From NCBI RefSeq assembly GCF_046614695.1, contig NZ_JBKKHQ010000013.1, positions 248,001 through 312,000 of the forward strand: a DNA stretch of 64,000 nt, in the 5' to 3' direction. A program made the translations under genes and the position numbers. The notes beneath the pieces were generated by a model. That model made no database searches. It was not told where the DNA came from and worked only from the letters and a program-made list of their open reading frames with translations. Positions 42,232-52,383 of this stretch are shown here, one piece after another; the first letter of the stretch is position 1, and each line of letters begins with the position of its first letter. The stretch is from Pokkaliibacter sp046614695. Its GTDB lineage: Bacteria; Pseudomonadota; Gammaproteobacteria; Pseudomonadales; Balneatricaceae.

Positions 42232-44007
42232 TCAGGCTTCCACCATCTCGGCCAGCTGGCGACCCTGTTGCTGCAGGCGATACATGCGCTGATAGCGGCC
42301 ATCATCCAGTGCCATCAGTGCCTGATGATTGCCTTCCTCGACGATTTCTCCCTGCGACAGCACCAGAATGCGATCAGCTTCCTTGATGGTCGACAAGCGG
42401 TGCGCCACCACGATCAGGGTTACCTTGCCATGCAGGGCACGCAGCGCCTGCTGCACGATTTGCTCGGTTTCACTGTCGATATTGGCGGTGGCTTCATCCA
42501 GCAGCAGAATGCGCGGCTGGGCGGCCAGTGCGCGGGCAATCGCCAGCTGCTGGCGCTGACCTGTGGATAAACGCGTGCCACGCTCGCCCAACAGCGTGTC
42601 ATAGCCTTCCGGCATGCGCTCGATGGTCTCATGCAGGTGCGCAGCACGCGCCGCTTTCTCGATATCCGCCTGCTCCAGACCACGATTCATATCGATATTG
42701 TCGCGGACACTGGCGGCCAGCACGAAAGGCTCCTGCGGGATCAGGCCAATACCTTCGCGCAGGGTGTCGTGGGCATAATCACGCAGGGTGACATCATCAA
42801 TACGCAGCGCCCCCTCGGTGACCGGATAGAACCCCAGCAGCAGGCTCAATAAGCTGCTTTTGCCACTGCCGGTATGGCCGACGATGGCGAGCCATTCGCC
42901 GGGTGGCACCTCAAGATTCAGCTGTTTCAGCACCGGATGTTCACCGTCATAGCTGAAGCTCACATCCCGCAGGCTCAAACTGCCGGCGCTGATCGGCGTG
43001 GTTACCGTGCCAAACTGCCCTTCTTCCTGATCCAGCAGACGCTGAATGCGCTCACCCGCCACCATCGCCTGTTGATAAAGATTAAAGCGCTGGGTGATTT
43101 CCATCAGTGGCTCGGTAAAACGGCTCAGGTAATTCACAAAGGCATAGAGCACACCGATTTCGACCACGCCGTTAAGGGACTCCCAACCGAATACGCCGAT
43201 GACGCCTGCCAGCACCATGACAGACAGAAAATCGATGGCCGGGCGCAGCAAAATCGCACCGATCCGGATGGTGCGCAGCTTGGCGCTGTACAGGTCGGTA
43301 TTGGTGGTATCAAAACGCTGGCGAAAGCGGCGCTGCTGGTTGGTCGCCTGAATAATCCCCATGCCCTGAATCGACTCGCCCAGATTGGCGTTGATGTCCG
43401 AGCGCAGCTGGCGGCTCTGTTCCACCGCCACACCGCTGAAGCGCTGGTAGAGATAGATAATGCCGAGTATCAGCGGAATCAGCGCCACCGCGATCAGCAT
43501 CAGCTGTACATCCAGCAACGCCATGGCGATCAGAATACCGATCAGCATGATGGTGTTGCCAAGCACCGTGGAGAGGAACTGCACATACAGATCCTTGATC
43601 GCCTCGGTATCGTTGGTGATTCGGCTCACCAGCTGGCCGGTGACGGCATGGTCAAAGTAGGACAGCGGCAGGCGAATCACGCGGGCAAACACCCGCTCAC
43701 GGATATCCCGCACGGCATTGAGCGCCAGGGTACTGAAGGTCAGGGTCTGGCGATAACGCACAACCGCCGCAAGGCCCTGGGTAAAGACATAGGCCAGCGT
43801 CAGTCCGGCCACCGGCCAGAACGGGAAGCTGTTTTCGGTCAGGTAATTGTCGATAAACACCTTGGCCAGGAGCGGCCCGGTCACATCAGCGGCGGTGGCG
43901 ATGATCAGCATGCCGATGGCGAACATCAGCAGAGGCCGGTCCTTGTAGACGTAACTCAGCAGCAGGCGAAAAGCATTGCGGGCGCTGGAGGATGAGGACT
44001 TAGCCAT
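42232..44007 (-). CDS. ABC transporter half-unit, MdlB-like
   Basis: This 591-residue protein has six membrane helices (about 15-310) fused to an ATPase domain (about 345-575). Walker A is GHTGSGKS, and Walker B is ILLLDEATANID. The signature reads LSTGQRQQLAIARAL, one residue off LSGGQ, as often seen in MdlB-type partners. ATG 44007 overlaps the MdlA-like stop by eight bases. The two genes form a heterodimeric exporter, probably of lipids or drugs. Confidence 0.9.
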   Translation of the reverse strand: MAKSSSSSARNAFRLLLSYVYKDRPLLMFAIGMLIIATAADVTGPLLAKVFIDNYLTENSFPFWPVAGLTLAYVFTQGLAAVVRYRQTLTFSTLALNAVRDIRERVFARVIRLPLSYFDHAVTGQLVSRITNDTEAIKDLYVQFLSTVLGNTIMLIGILIAMALLDVQLMLIAVALIPLILGIIYLYQRFSGVAVEQSRQLRSDINANLGESIQGMGIIQATNQQRRFRQRFDTTNTDLYSAKLRTIRIGAILLRPAIDFLSVMVLAGVIGVFGWESLNGVVEIGVLYAFVNYLSRFTEPLMEITQRFNLYQQAMVAGERIQRLLDQEEGQFGTVTTPISAGSLSLRDVSFSYDGEHPVLKQLNLEVPPGEWLAIVGHTGSGKSSLLSLLLGFYPVTEGALRIDDVTLRDYAHDTLREGIGLIPQEPFVLAASVRDNIDMNRGLEQADIEKAARAAHLHETIERMPEGYDTLLGERGTRLSTGQRQQLAIARALAAQPRILLLDEATANIDSETEQIVQQALRALHGKVTLIVVAHRLSTIKEADRILVLSQGEIVEEGNHQALMALDDGRYQRMYRLQQQGRQLAEMVEA

Positions 44008-45781
44008 GGGTATTCTCCTCCGTGACAGCGTGCGCGTGGGATTCTTCCGCCAGAGATTGCTCCAGTTGCTGATAGCGCCACATCCGCGCATACCAGCCTT
44101 CCTCGGCCAGCAGCTGGCGGTGATTGCCCAGCTCACGGGGCTGACCGGCCATCAGCACCAGAATCTGCTCGGCGGCGACCAGTGCCGACAGGCGATGGCT
44201 GATGATCAGCGTCGTACGGTCTTTGCGGGCTTTTTGCAGATGCTGAAGGATATGCGTCTCGGTGTTTACATCCACCGCCGACAAGGCATCGTCCAGCACC
44301 AGCACAGGCGCATCCTGCAGCAGCGCCCGGGCAATGGCGAGGCGCTGGCGCTGGCCACCGGAGAGCGTCACTCCCCGCTCACCGACCAGGGTGTCGTAAC
44401 CTGCTGGAAAACGCAGGATATCGTCATGAATGGCGGCAATTCTGGCGACTTCTTCGACCTTTTCACGGCTCGCTTCAGGATTGGCCAGGGCGATATTTTC
44501 AGCAATGGTGGCGGTAAAGAGGAACGGGTCCTGCGGCACATAGGCAAAGCTTTGGCGCAAGGTGCGCAAGCGATAGGCCGGTAGCGGCTGATCACCCAGC
44601 AGAATCCGGCCGGAGGTGGGCTCCAGCTGGCGCATGATGAGCTGGATCAGGGTACTTTTCCCCGAGCCTGTCGGCCCGACGATCCCCAGAGTCGTACCGG
44701 CAGCGACATCAAGAGCAATCTGCTGCAACGCCGCAGGGCCGTTGGCATCGTGATGAAAGACAACGTCCTGCAGGCGCAGACTGGCGCTGGACAGCGTTTC
44801 CAGCGTGCCCTCATTGCTCAGGGTATCCGGCTCCTGCAGTAGCTCATCAACCCGGTGATAGGCCGCACTGCCACGCTCGATAATGTTCATCAGCCAGCCC
44901 ATGGCGAACATCGGCCAGATCAACTGCCCGAGATACATAGTAAAGCTGGTGAGCTGCCCCAGGGTTAGTTCGCCCTGATTGATCAGCCAGGCGCCAAAAC
45001 CCAGACTTAACAGAAACGCCGAGGACATGGAGAGCTGAATCACCGGGTCATACCAGGCTTCGGTACGCTGCACGGCGTAGTTGGCTTCCGCGGCCTTATC
45101 CGCCACGGCGTTGAACATCCGGCTTTCCTGCGCTTCGCGACCCATGGCCTTCAGCAGCCGCACTCCGGCAATGGCTTCCTGAGTACGGTTATTCAGGGCA
45201 GAGAACTCCTGCAGGGAGCGCTGGAAATGGCGGTGCATGATGCGGGAAATACGGTAGAAGCCCCAGGCCATAAAGGGAAAAGGCAGCAAGGCGACCAGTG
45301 CCAGACGCCAGTCGATGACGACAAACATCATGATCAGCACCAGCACAAAGGTCAGCAGTCCATCAAAGCCGGAAAGAACCCCTTCACCAGCGGCCATCTC
45401 GATGGCATCAATGTCATTGGTGGCGCGGGCCATCAGATCGCCACTGTTATGACGGTGGTAAAACGAGGCGCCAAGACGGCTTAAGCGGTTATAGAAGCGG
45501 CGACGAAGCTCGGTGCCCAGCTGGTAGGATGCGCCATAAAGCCGAACGCGCCAGCCATAGCGAAAGCCGTAAATCAGGCCGCCGATCAGCACCATGGCGC
45601 CCACACGCCAGAGCAACTGACGGGCACTCAGGGTGCCATCGCGAAGACCATCGACGGTATGCCCGGCGATGTAGGGAATGGTCATGCTCATGACGGCCAC
45701 GGCCGCCAGCATCATCAGGGCAATCACATAAGCGCGCCGGTGATCGAGGAAGAACCAGCGCAGCTGTCGAAATAAATCCAT
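44000..45781 (-). CDS. ABC transporter half-unit, MdlA-like
   Basis: This 593-residue half-transporter starts MDLFRQLRWFFLDHRRAYV, a typical MdlA opening. Six membrane helices occupy about 15-300, with FYHRHNSGDLMARATNDIDA near 125. The ATPase domain has GPTGSGKS, canonical LSGGQRQRLAIARAL and LVLDDALSAVD (Asp replaces the catalytic Glu after Walker B). The partner keeps the Glu (LLLDEATAN), so this pair has one degenerate and one consensus ATP site. ATG 45781 with GAGAG upstream. Confidence 0.9.
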   Translation of the reverse strand: MDLFRQLRWFFLDHRRAYVIALMMLAAVAVMSMTIPYIAGHTVDGLRDGTLSARQLLWRVGAMVLIGGLIYGFRYGWRVRLYGASYQLGTELRRRFYNRLSRLGASFYHRHNSGDLMARATNDIDAIEMAAGEGVLSGFDGLLTFVLVLIMMFVVIDWRLALVALLPFPFMAWGFYRISRIMHRHFQRSLQEFSALNNRTQEAIAGVRLLKAMGREAQESRMFNAVADKAAEANYAVQRTEAWYDPVIQLSMSSAFLLSLGFGAWLINQGELTLGQLTSFTMYLGQLIWPMFAMGWLMNIIERGSAAYHRVDELLQEPDTLSNEGTLETLSSASLRLQDVVFHHDANGPAALQQIALDVAAGTTLGIVGPTGSGKSTLIQLIMRQLEPTSGRILLGDQPLPAYRLRTLRQSFAYVPQDPFLFTATIAENIALANPEASREKVEEVARIAAIHDDILRFPAGYDTLVGERGVTLSGGQRQRLAIARALLQDAPVLVLDDALSAVDVNTETHILQHLQKARKDRTTLIISHRLSALVAAEQILVLMAGQPRELGNHRQLLAEEGWYARMWRYQQLEQSLAEESHAHAVTEENTHG

Positions 45782-45858
45782 GATTCTCTCAGGTTCTGCA
45801 TTACCTACAGTGGCTGTGGGTAAAAATCGCAGGAATGACAAGTGAACGGTCGTTCAGT

Positions 45859-47271
45859 TTACCCTGTGGGGAATTCGGTTTCAGTGCCAATCCCTGCAAC
45901 ATCCTGATTTTTTACTGCGACAGGCAGAGCTTTAGCCGTGTTTTGCGGCAAGTTCGCCAACACTTCAGCCAGAATGGCACCGGCATCCACCCGCGCGCGC
46001 AGCTTGCCCAGCAACAAATACAGCCCCGCCAGACGGCGATGCAGGAACAGCGCATCCGCAGGTGGCGTGTGCCAGCGGCCCTGCTGCATGCTCAGAATCC
46101 GGCCTTTTTGCTGTAGGCGCGAGGCCAGGGTCGACTGGCCAAAATCATAGGCTCCCGGCGTCGTCAGTGGCTCACAGGCCAGGGAGAACAACGCCAGCAC
46201 AGCCGCTTTCTGGCTGCCTTCCACCTCGCCGGCAAAATAGCCAATCCCCTGCGCCGCCGACATCAGCGCCTGCGGGTCCTGCGCAATCACCGCAGAGAAC
46301 AGCTGCCGGTAGGCGGTTTTCAGGTTATCGCCATAGCGTCTTGCCGCGCCGAAATCGAGCAGCACCAGTTCATCGCCCTGCGCCGTCTCGCGGATCAGGT
46401 AGTTGGCGTAGTTCGGGTCCGTCTGCACGATGCCCAGCTCAAAGAGTTCACGCAGACACAGGCGTAACAGGGACGCCCCTAAAGCATCGCGACGAGGCTG
46501 ACTCCAGTGGCAAGCCATATCCACCGGCATGGCATCGATGTATTCCATCACCAGCACATCGGTTGTGGATAATTCCGCTACCGGCGTGGGCGCCGATAAC
46601 GCCGTTTCCTCACTCAGCCAGTGGTGATATTCCGTAAGAAAACCCAGTTCCTGTTGATAATCGGCTTCCTGACGCAGCTGAAGTTTCAGCTCTTCCAGTA
46701 GCGGCGCAATCGCCACACCTTTGGGTACCGCGCCAGAGAGGCGAATCAGCGTGCCGAGATTTTTCACATCGGACTCGATACTCTGGCGCACCCCCGGATA
46801 CTGCACCTTGACCGCAACCTCGCGGCCATCCGTCAGGGTGGAGCGATGCACCTGACCGATGGAAGCCGAGGCAATCGGGGTGAAATGAAAGCGGCGGAAA
46901 TGGCGCTGCCAGTCTTCGCCCCATTCACGCTCCAATACCTGATTCAGCGCCAGCATCGGCATGTGATAGGCATCCGCACGCAGCCCTTCCAGGGCTTGCG
47001 CCAGTGGCGTCGGCAGAAATTCTCCGGCATCCAGTGATAGCAGCTGTCCAAGCTTCATGGCAGCGCCACGCATGGTGGCCAGCGTTTCAGCCAAACGCAC
47101 CGCGTTAGCCGGTGTCATCAAAATATGCTGGGTGGAGGGAAATTCGCCTTTACTCAGCCGTCTTGCCCCTTCCCAGGCGGCGGCTCCGGCCACCCGTCCG
47201 GCCAGAGAACCCAAATGCGCCAGTCGGGACAAACGCTGTTGAGGAAGAGTGCGGGATTTATGCTCGCTCAT
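45859..47271 (-). CDS. ABC1/UbiB-family kinase-like protein, COQ8 (ADCK3) type
   Basis: This is a 470-residue atypical kinase. The family KxGQ motif is present (MKLGQLLSLDAGEFLP near 72), as are an Ala-rich loop (ASASIGQVHRSTL), VAVKVQYPG with the ATP Lys, and LLDFGAARRYG (DFG). The catalytic loop reads QTDPNYANYL, the form typical of mitochondrial COQ8/ADCK3, rather than the HADPHPGN of bacterial UbiB. It may support ubiquinone synthesis or lipid handling. It precedes mdlA-mdlB on the same strand with a 77-base gap. Confidence 0.88.
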   Translation of the reverse strand: MSEHKSRTLPQQRLSRLAHLGSLAGRVAGAAAWEGARRLSKGEFPSTQHILMTPANAVRLAETLATMRGAAMKLGQLLSLDAGEFLPTPLAQALEGLRADAYHMPMLALNQVLEREWGEDWQRHFRRFHFTPIASASIGQVHRSTLTDGREVAVKVQYPGVRQSIESDVKNLGTLIRLSGAVPKGVAIAPLLEELKLQLRQEADYQQELGFLTEYHHWLSEETALSAPTPVAELSTTDVLVMEYIDAMPVDMACHWSQPRRDALGASLLRLCLRELFELGIVQTDPNYANYLIRETAQGDELVLLDFGAARRYGDNLKTAYRQLFSAVIAQDPQALMSAAQGIGYFAGEVEGSQKAAVLALFSLACEPLTTPGAYDFGQSTLASRLQQKGRILSMQQGRWHTPPADALFLHRRLAGLYLLLGKLRARVDAGAILAEVLANLPQNTAKALPVAVKNQDVAGIGTETEFPTG

Positions 47272-47543
47272 GGCAATACCTGTGATGATTGCGCGACGGG
47301 CGATGCCCTCCGTGGTTCATCACCTTTCACAATTCAGACTCGATGAGTGCAGAAAGAAGAAAAGAGTTATTTTATAACCATTCGCCTCGGGCCCACGTAG
47401 CTTCCACTGGTGTCAAAGCCACGCAGTCTGTAACCACGACCGGCATTTGGCGCAATTACTGTTGACCCTGACTTCTCCGGCACCGCAAAATGTGCAAGCT
47501 TTATGGAATACCGGTCTTTACCCGCGAACCCTGTGCTAAAACG

Positions 47544-47572
47544 TTGGCTTAACCGTCGGCCAGCCCTATAAG
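47544..47572 (+). promoter_or_regulatory. Sigma-70 promoter for the pha operon
   Basis: TTGGCT (47544-47549), 17 bases, TATAAG (47567-47572), about 67 bases before the phaAB GTG. Confidence 0.6.
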
Positions 47573-47601
47573 TTCAAGGATTTAGGTCGATTTAGGGACA
47601 G

Positions 47602-47620
47602 TCCTGCACCGGGGGCAGGA
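47602..47620 (+). promoter_or_regulatory. Leader hairpin before phaAB
   Basis: TCCTGC (47602-47607) and GCAGGA (47615-47620) enclose a 7-base G-rich loop, ending a few bases before the GGAG ribosome site. It could modulate translation, but it may be fortuitous. Confidence 0.35.
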
Positions 47621-47639
47621 TCGGCTGGAGAAAATTTCT

Positions 47640-50432
47640 GTGATTTTGGTCTGGATTGTACTGCTACCGCTGCTGGGAATCGGAGTCACCCTGTTGTGCA
47701 GTCGGCTGCCTCGCAGTCTGGCCGCACTGGCAACGGCGATTGCCCCGCTCACCGCCCTCGGACTGACCCTGAGTCAGGCGCCGACCGTGCTTAAGCATGA
47801 GGTGATCCGCTTTGTCTGGCCCTGGCTGCCGGACCTTGAGCTGAACATTGCCCTGCGTATGGATGGCCTGTCCCTGCTGTTCATGTGCCTGGTGCTGGGG
47901 ATCGGCGTGCTGGTCATCCTCTATGCCCGCTATTACCTCTCCTCCAATGATTCCATGCCACGCTTTTACAGCTACTTCCTGCTGTTTATGGCGGCAATGC
48001 TCGGCATCGTCATGGCCGATAACCTTGTACTGCTGTGGATGGCCTGGGAAATCACCAGCATCAGCTCCTTCCTGCTGATCAGCTTCTGGTGGCATTCCAC
48101 CGATGCCCGCAAAGGCGCGCGAATGGCATTAACAGTGACCGCCGCCGGTGGTCTCGCTCTGCTGGCGGGCCTGTTATTGCTGGGTCAGGTGGCGGGCACC
48201 TATTCGATTCATGACCTGCTAGGCAAAGGCGACCTGATTCGCCAGAGCGAGCTCTATCCCTGGATTGCCGGGCTGATCCTGCTTGGCGCCATGACCAAAT
48301 CCGCCCAGTTTCCCTTCCATTTCTGGTTACCGCAGGCGATGGCGGCACCGACCCCCGTCAGTGCCTATCTGCACTCTGCGACCATGGTAAAAGCCGGTAT
48401 TTTCCTGTTGCTGCGCTTTTATCCGGTGCTGGGTGGTACGGATCTCTGGTATTCCGTGCTCAGCCTCTGCGGCATGGCGACACTGCTGCTCGGCGCCTAC
48501 TTCGCCCTGTTCCAGCATGACATCAAGGGGCTGCTGGCCTATTCAACCCTGAGCCATCTCGGCCTGATCGTCCTGCTGATCAGTATCGGCTCGCCGGTCT
48601 CCACCGTGGCGGCGCTGTTTCACATCATCAACCACGCGATCTTCAAGGCCAGCCTGTTTATGGCGGCCGGTATCATCGATCACGAAAGCGGCTCGCGGGA
48701 TATGCGCAAGCTCAACGGCCTGTGGAAATACATGCCCTACACCGCCACCCTGGCGATGGTTGCGGCGCTGTCCATGGCCGGTGTTCCGCTGCTGAACGGC
48801 TTCCTCTCCAAAGAGATGTTCTTCGCTGAAACCCTGAACCAGTCGATGCTCGGCTCGCTGTCCTGGATGATTCCGGTGCTGGCGACGCTGGCGGGCTTGC
48901 TGTCCGTGGCCTATTCCCTGCGCTTTATTCACGATGTGTTCTTTAATGGCGAACCTGTTGGCCTGCCCAAAACGCCGCACGAACCACCGCGTTACATGAA
49001 GCTGCCGGTCGAGATTCTGGTCGCCCTCTGTCTGCTGGTTGGCCTGTTGCCGGATGCCACCGTGCGCCCGATTCTGAGCGCCGCCTCTGCAGCCGTGCTG
49101 TCAGAAGTGCCGGATTACAGCCTCGCCCTCTGGCATGGGATTAATCTGCCGCTGGTGATGAGTCTGCTGGCCATGGCAGGCGGTATTACGCTCTACAGCC
49201 AGCGCAAAAAGCTCTTCATGTTTCAGCACCAGTTTGAAGCGGTGGATGCCAAGCAGGAATTCGAGCGCGGCGTGCAGCGGGTGGTCAGTATTGCCAGCCA
49301 GCTGTGGAGCAAGATTGAGAACGACTCCCTGCAACGCTATCTGACCTTACTGATCGTCTTTGTGCTGGTGGTACTGGGGATTGGTCTTCGCGAATTGCAC
49401 CCGCTTGGCGGCGACAAACCCCTGCTGGAAGTCGATGCCGTCACTTTCGCCGGTGGCCTGATCATGATGCTGTGCGCCATTGTCACCGTGGTGCTGAACC
49501 GCAGCCGCTTGCTGTCGCTGCTGTTTTTGTCCGTCACCGGACTGATGGTTTCCCTGACCTTCGCCCGCTTCTCGGCGCCGGATCTGGCCCTGACTCAGCT
49601 GGTGGTGGAAGTGGTCAGCGTCATTCTGCTGATGCTGGCGCTGTTCTTCCTGCCCTATCGCACGCCGAAGAACTCCACGCCGCGCCATCTGGTGCGGGAC
49701 ATCTCCCTGGCGCTGATTGCCGGTGCGCTGATTGGCAGCCTGAGCTACGCCATGATGACCCGCGATATCAGCAGTCTGTCGCAGTTCTACCTCGACCACG
49801 CCAAAACCGAGGGTGGCGGTAATAACGTGGTGAACGTGATTTTGGTCGACTTCCGTGGCTTTGATACCCTCGGTGAAATCACCGTACTGGCGCTGGCAGC
49901 CCTTGGTATTTATCGCCTGCTGGAATACCTGAAACTCTACAAACCTTCTGCCGATGCCACTGGTCGGCGCTTTGAGTACAAGCGCGACTCGGTGATTCTC
50001 AACATTGTGGCTCAGGGCGTATTACCGCTGGCGTTGCTGGTGTCGGTGTATATCTTCCTGCGGGGCCATAACGAGCCGGGCGGCGGCTTTATCGCCGGTC
50101 TGGTGACTGCCTGCGGCATCATGCTGCAGTACATCGCCCACGGTGTGCAGTGGCTGAAATCCCGACTGGTGCTGCGCTATCCGTTAATGCTGGGCCTGGG
50201 GGTGGGTATCGCCAGCCTGACCGGTCTTGGCAGTTTTGTGTTTGATCGCCCCTTCCTGACGTCCTGGTTTGACCATTTCCATATCCCGCTGATCGGCGAT
50301 ATCGAACTGGCCTCCGCCATGGCTTTTGACCTGGGTGTCTACCTCACCGTGGTGGGAGCCACGCTGATGATGCTGGCCAACCTTGGCAAGCTCACCACGT
50401 CCCACCGTCCTCATGATCAGGAGAACCTCTGA
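47640..50432 (+). CDS. phaAB: Mrp/Pha antiporter subunit A-B fusion
   Basis: This 930-residue membrane protein has about 20 or more helices. The MrpA part is related to respiratory NuoL, with LLWMAWEITSISSFLLI, PMPTPVSAYLHSATMVKAG-like LPQAMAAPTPVSAYLHSA near 235, and the helix Lys/Glu residues of proton channels. The C-terminal part (about 780-930) is MrpB (GGGFIAGLVTACGIMLQYI), so this is a group-2 operon with fused A and B. Start is GTG 47640 with GGAG upstream. The complex exports Na+ or K+ against protons, supporting salt and alkali tolerance. Confidence 0.95.
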   Translation: MILVWIVLLPLLGIGVTLLCSRLPRSLAALATAIAPLTALGLTLSQAPTVLKHEVIRFVWPWLPDLELNIALRMDGLSLLFMCLVLGIGVLVILYARYYLSSNDSMPRFYSYFLLFMAAMLGIVMADNLVLLWMAWEITSISSFLLISFWWHSTDARKGARMALTVTAAGGLALLAGLLLLGQVAGTYSIHDLLGKGDLIRQSELYPWIAGLILLGAMTKSAQFPFHFWLPQAMAAPTPVSAYLHSATMVKAGIFLLLRFYPVLGGTDLWYSVLSLCGMATLLLGAYFALFQHDIKGLLAYSTLSHLGLIVLLISIGSPVSTVAALFHIINHAIFKASLFMAAGIIDHESGSRDMRKLNGLWKYMPYTATLAMVAALSMAGVPLLNGFLSKEMFFAETLNQSMLGSLSWMIPVLATLAGLLSVAYSLRFIHDVFFNGEPVGLPKTPHEPPRYMKLPVEILVALCLLVGLLPDATVRPILSAASAAVLSEVPDYSLALWHGINLPLVMSLLAMAGGITLYSQRKKLFMFQHQFEAVDAKQEFERGVQRVVSIASQLWSKIENDSLQRYLTLLIVFVLVVLGIGLRELHPLGGDKPLLEVDAVTFAGGLIMMLCAIVTVVLNRSRLLSLLFLSVTGLMVSLTFARFSAPDLALTQLVVEVVSVILLMLALFFLPYRTPKNSTPRHLVRDISLALIAGALIGSLSYAMMTRDISSLSQFYLDHAKTEGGGNNVVNVILVDFRGFDTLGEITVLALAALGIYRLLEYLKLYKPSADATGRRFEYKRDSVILNIVAQGVLPLALLVSVYIFLRGHNEPGGGFIAGLVTACGIMLQYIAHGVQWLKSRLVLRYPLMLGLGVGIASLTGLGSFVFDRPFLTSWFDHFHIPLIGDIELASAMAFDLGVYLTVVGATLMMLANLGKLTTSHRPHDQENL

Positions 50433-50872
50433 TGGAAATGCTGCTTTCCGGCTGTATCGGCATTCTGACCACAGCAGGCGTGTTCCTGTTACTGCGGGCA
50501 CGAACCTTTCCCGTGGTTATCGGCCTGACCATGCTGTCCTACGCCGTTAACCTCTTCCTGTTCAGCAGTGGCGGGCTGAGTGAGGCCTCAGCGCCGATTC
50601 TGGGTGAAGCCAGTGTCTTTACCGACCCGCTGCCTCAGGCGCTGGTGCTGACGGCCATTGTTATCGGCTTTGCCATGACCGCCTTCGTGATCATCCTGGC
50701 GATGCGCGCCCGTGCCGACCTGGGTAACGACCACGTCGATGGCCGTCTGCCGGATGATGCACTGGATGAACAGCCCGTGCCTGTCCGCGAAGCCACGCGA
50801 GCCACCCATACACCGAAATACAACAGTGGCATCAAGGCCCGTAAACCCGGTGGTGCGGAGTACAAGGGATGA
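50432..50872 (+). CDS. phaC: Mrp/Pha antiporter subunit C
   Basis: This 146-residue NuoK-like protein has three membrane helices (about 4-22, 28-50, 68-92) and a soluble tail of about 50 residues rich in Arg and Pro, longer than in NuoK. GFAMTAFVIILAMRAR closes helix 3. Its ATG overlaps the phaAB stop by one base. Confidence 0.93.
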   Translation: MEMLLSGCIGILTTAGVFLLLRARTFPVVIGLTMLSYAVNLFLFSSGGLSEASAPILGEASVFTDPLPQALVLTAIVIGFAMTAFVIILAMRARADLGNDHVDGRLPDDALDEQPVPVREATRATHTPKYNSGIKARKPGGAEYKG

Positions 50873-52383
50873 TGCATTTACCCATTTTTCCGATTCTGCT
50901 GCCGCTGCTGGTCGGCGTTGTGATGTTGCTGCCGCCTCTGTCACGCTCGCGCAATGCCACTCGTGTGATCGCCGTTCTGAGCCTGCTCGGCCAACTGGCG
51001 CTGGCGCTTTGGCTCGGTCATGCCGTTAATGAAAATGGCATTCTGCATTACGCCCTTGGCGACTGGCAGGCACCCTTTGGTATCGCACTGATGGTCGACA
51101 AGCTGAGCGTGCTGATGCTGGTTGTGACTGCCGTTCTGGCGCTGGGTGCCCTGCTGTTTTCTCTGGGCGGTAGCGATGGCGAGGGCAGCTTCTTCCATCC
51201 GCTGTTTCAGTGGCAGTTGCTGGGTCTCAATGGCGCCTTCCTGACCGGCGATCTCTTTAACCTCTTCGTCTTCTTTGAAGTGCTGCTGATGGCCTCTTAC
51301 GGGCTGATGATGCATGGCGATAACCGTCAGCGTACCCGCGCGGCATTGCATTACGTGATTCTCAACCTGGCCGGCTCCAGCCTGTTCCTGTTTGCCCTCG
51401 GCACCCTTTATGCGAGCCTCGGCACACTGAACATGGCCGATATGGCCGCGAAAATTGCCGAACTACCACAAAGTAACCTGCCTCTGGTGCATACCGGCGG
51501 TTTGCTGCTGATGATCGTTTTCGCCCTGAAAGCTGCCGTCCTGCCCTTGCACTTCTGGCTGCCACGCACCTACAGCGAAGCTCCCGCCGCCGTCGCCGCG
51601 CTGTTTGCCATCATGACCAAAGTCGGCATCTACTCCCTGCTGCGCGTGTTCAGTTTGCTGTTCGGCAATGAGGCAGGCCCGCTGGCCGGAATCGAAACCC
51701 CCTGGCTCTGGCCACTGGCGCTGCTGACCATGGCTGCCGGTGCCATTGGCGCCCTCACCAGCAATAACCTGCGTCGCCTGAATGCCCACCTGATCGTTAT
51801 GTCCGTCGGGACGATTCTGGCGGTGATTTCCCGCCAGTCGATTGAATCCACCTCAGCGGCGCTGGTGTATCTGGTGCATTCGACGCTGATCAGCGGCGGA
51901 CTGTTCCTGCTGGCCGCACTGATTGCCGAGCAACGTGGCCGCAGCGGTGACCAGTTCGTCGCCGGTCGCCCGACAGCGCAGCCCCGGTTATTGGGCAGTC
52001 TCTTTATCATCGGTGCGATGGCGATGGTCGGCATTCCGCCGTTTTCCGGCTTTGTCGGCAAGGTGTTGATGATGATGTCGACCCGTGAACAGGGTCTGGA
52101 TACCGCACTACTGTGGAGTACGCTGCTGGGTGCCAGCCTGGTGATTCTGGTGGCGCTATCACGCGCTGGCAGCACGCTGTTCTGGCGTGTGAATTCCGAT
52201 AAGCCCGCTGGCCACAGTGCAGCGCTGCCCCTTTTGGGCGTGCTGGTTTTACTGGCCGCCGCACCGCTGATAACGCTGTTTGCCGGTGAACTGCATGCCT
52301 ACACCAACGCGATTGCCCAGCAACTGGCGCAGCCGCAGGATTACATGCGCGCGCTGCTGTCTGATCAGGGAGTCACGCCATGA
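50869..52383 (+). CDS. phaD: Mrp/Pha antiporter subunit D
   Basis: This 504-residue NuoN/NuoM-like proton-channel subunit has about 14 helices. FFEVLLMASYGLMMHG carries the helix-5 Glu, and LHFWLPRTYSEAPAAVAALF the conserved Lys/His-bearing segment near 235. The C-terminus includes GIPPFSGFVGK. It overlaps phaC and phaE by four bases each, so translation is coupled. Confidence 0.94.
   Translation: MMHLPIFPILLPLLVGVVMLLPPLSRSRNATRVIAVLSLLGQLALALWLGHAVNENGILHYALGDWQAPFGIALMVDKLSVLMLVVTAVLALGALLFSLGGSDGEGSFFHPLFQWQLLGLNGAFLTGDLFNLFVFFEVLLMASYGLMMHGDNRQRTRAALHYVILNLAGSSLFLFALGTLYASLGTLNMADMAAKIAELPQSNLPLVHTGGLLLMIVFALKAAVLPLHFWLPRTYSEAPAAVAALFAIMTKVGIYSLLRVFSLLFGNEAGPLAGIETPWLWPLALLTMAAGAIGALTSNNLRRLNAHLIVMSVGTILAVISRQSIESTSAALVYLVHSTLISGGLFLLAALIAEQRGRSGDQFVAGRPTAQPRLLGSLFIIGAMAMVGIPPFSGFVGKVLMMMSTREQGLDTALLWSTLLGASLVILVALSRAGSTLFWRVNSDKPAGHSAALPLLGVLVLLAAAPLITLFAGELHAYTNAIAQQLAQPQDYMRALLSDQGVTP

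Larger units (their letters stand above)
47272..47639. other. Divergent regulatory region ubiB-like / phaAB
   Basis: This 368-base stretch holds no supported gene. It contains a good promoter for phaAB (47544-47572), a hairpin just before the phaAB ribosome site (47602-47620), and AT-rich sequence near 47360-47380 that may serve the leftward gene. Confidence 0.6.

Noticed and set aside
42541..42600. Loss of function in the MdlB-like ATPase because LSGGQ is LSTGQ
   Set aside because: MdlB-type subunits commonly vary here, and Walker A, B and the catalytic Glu are intact.
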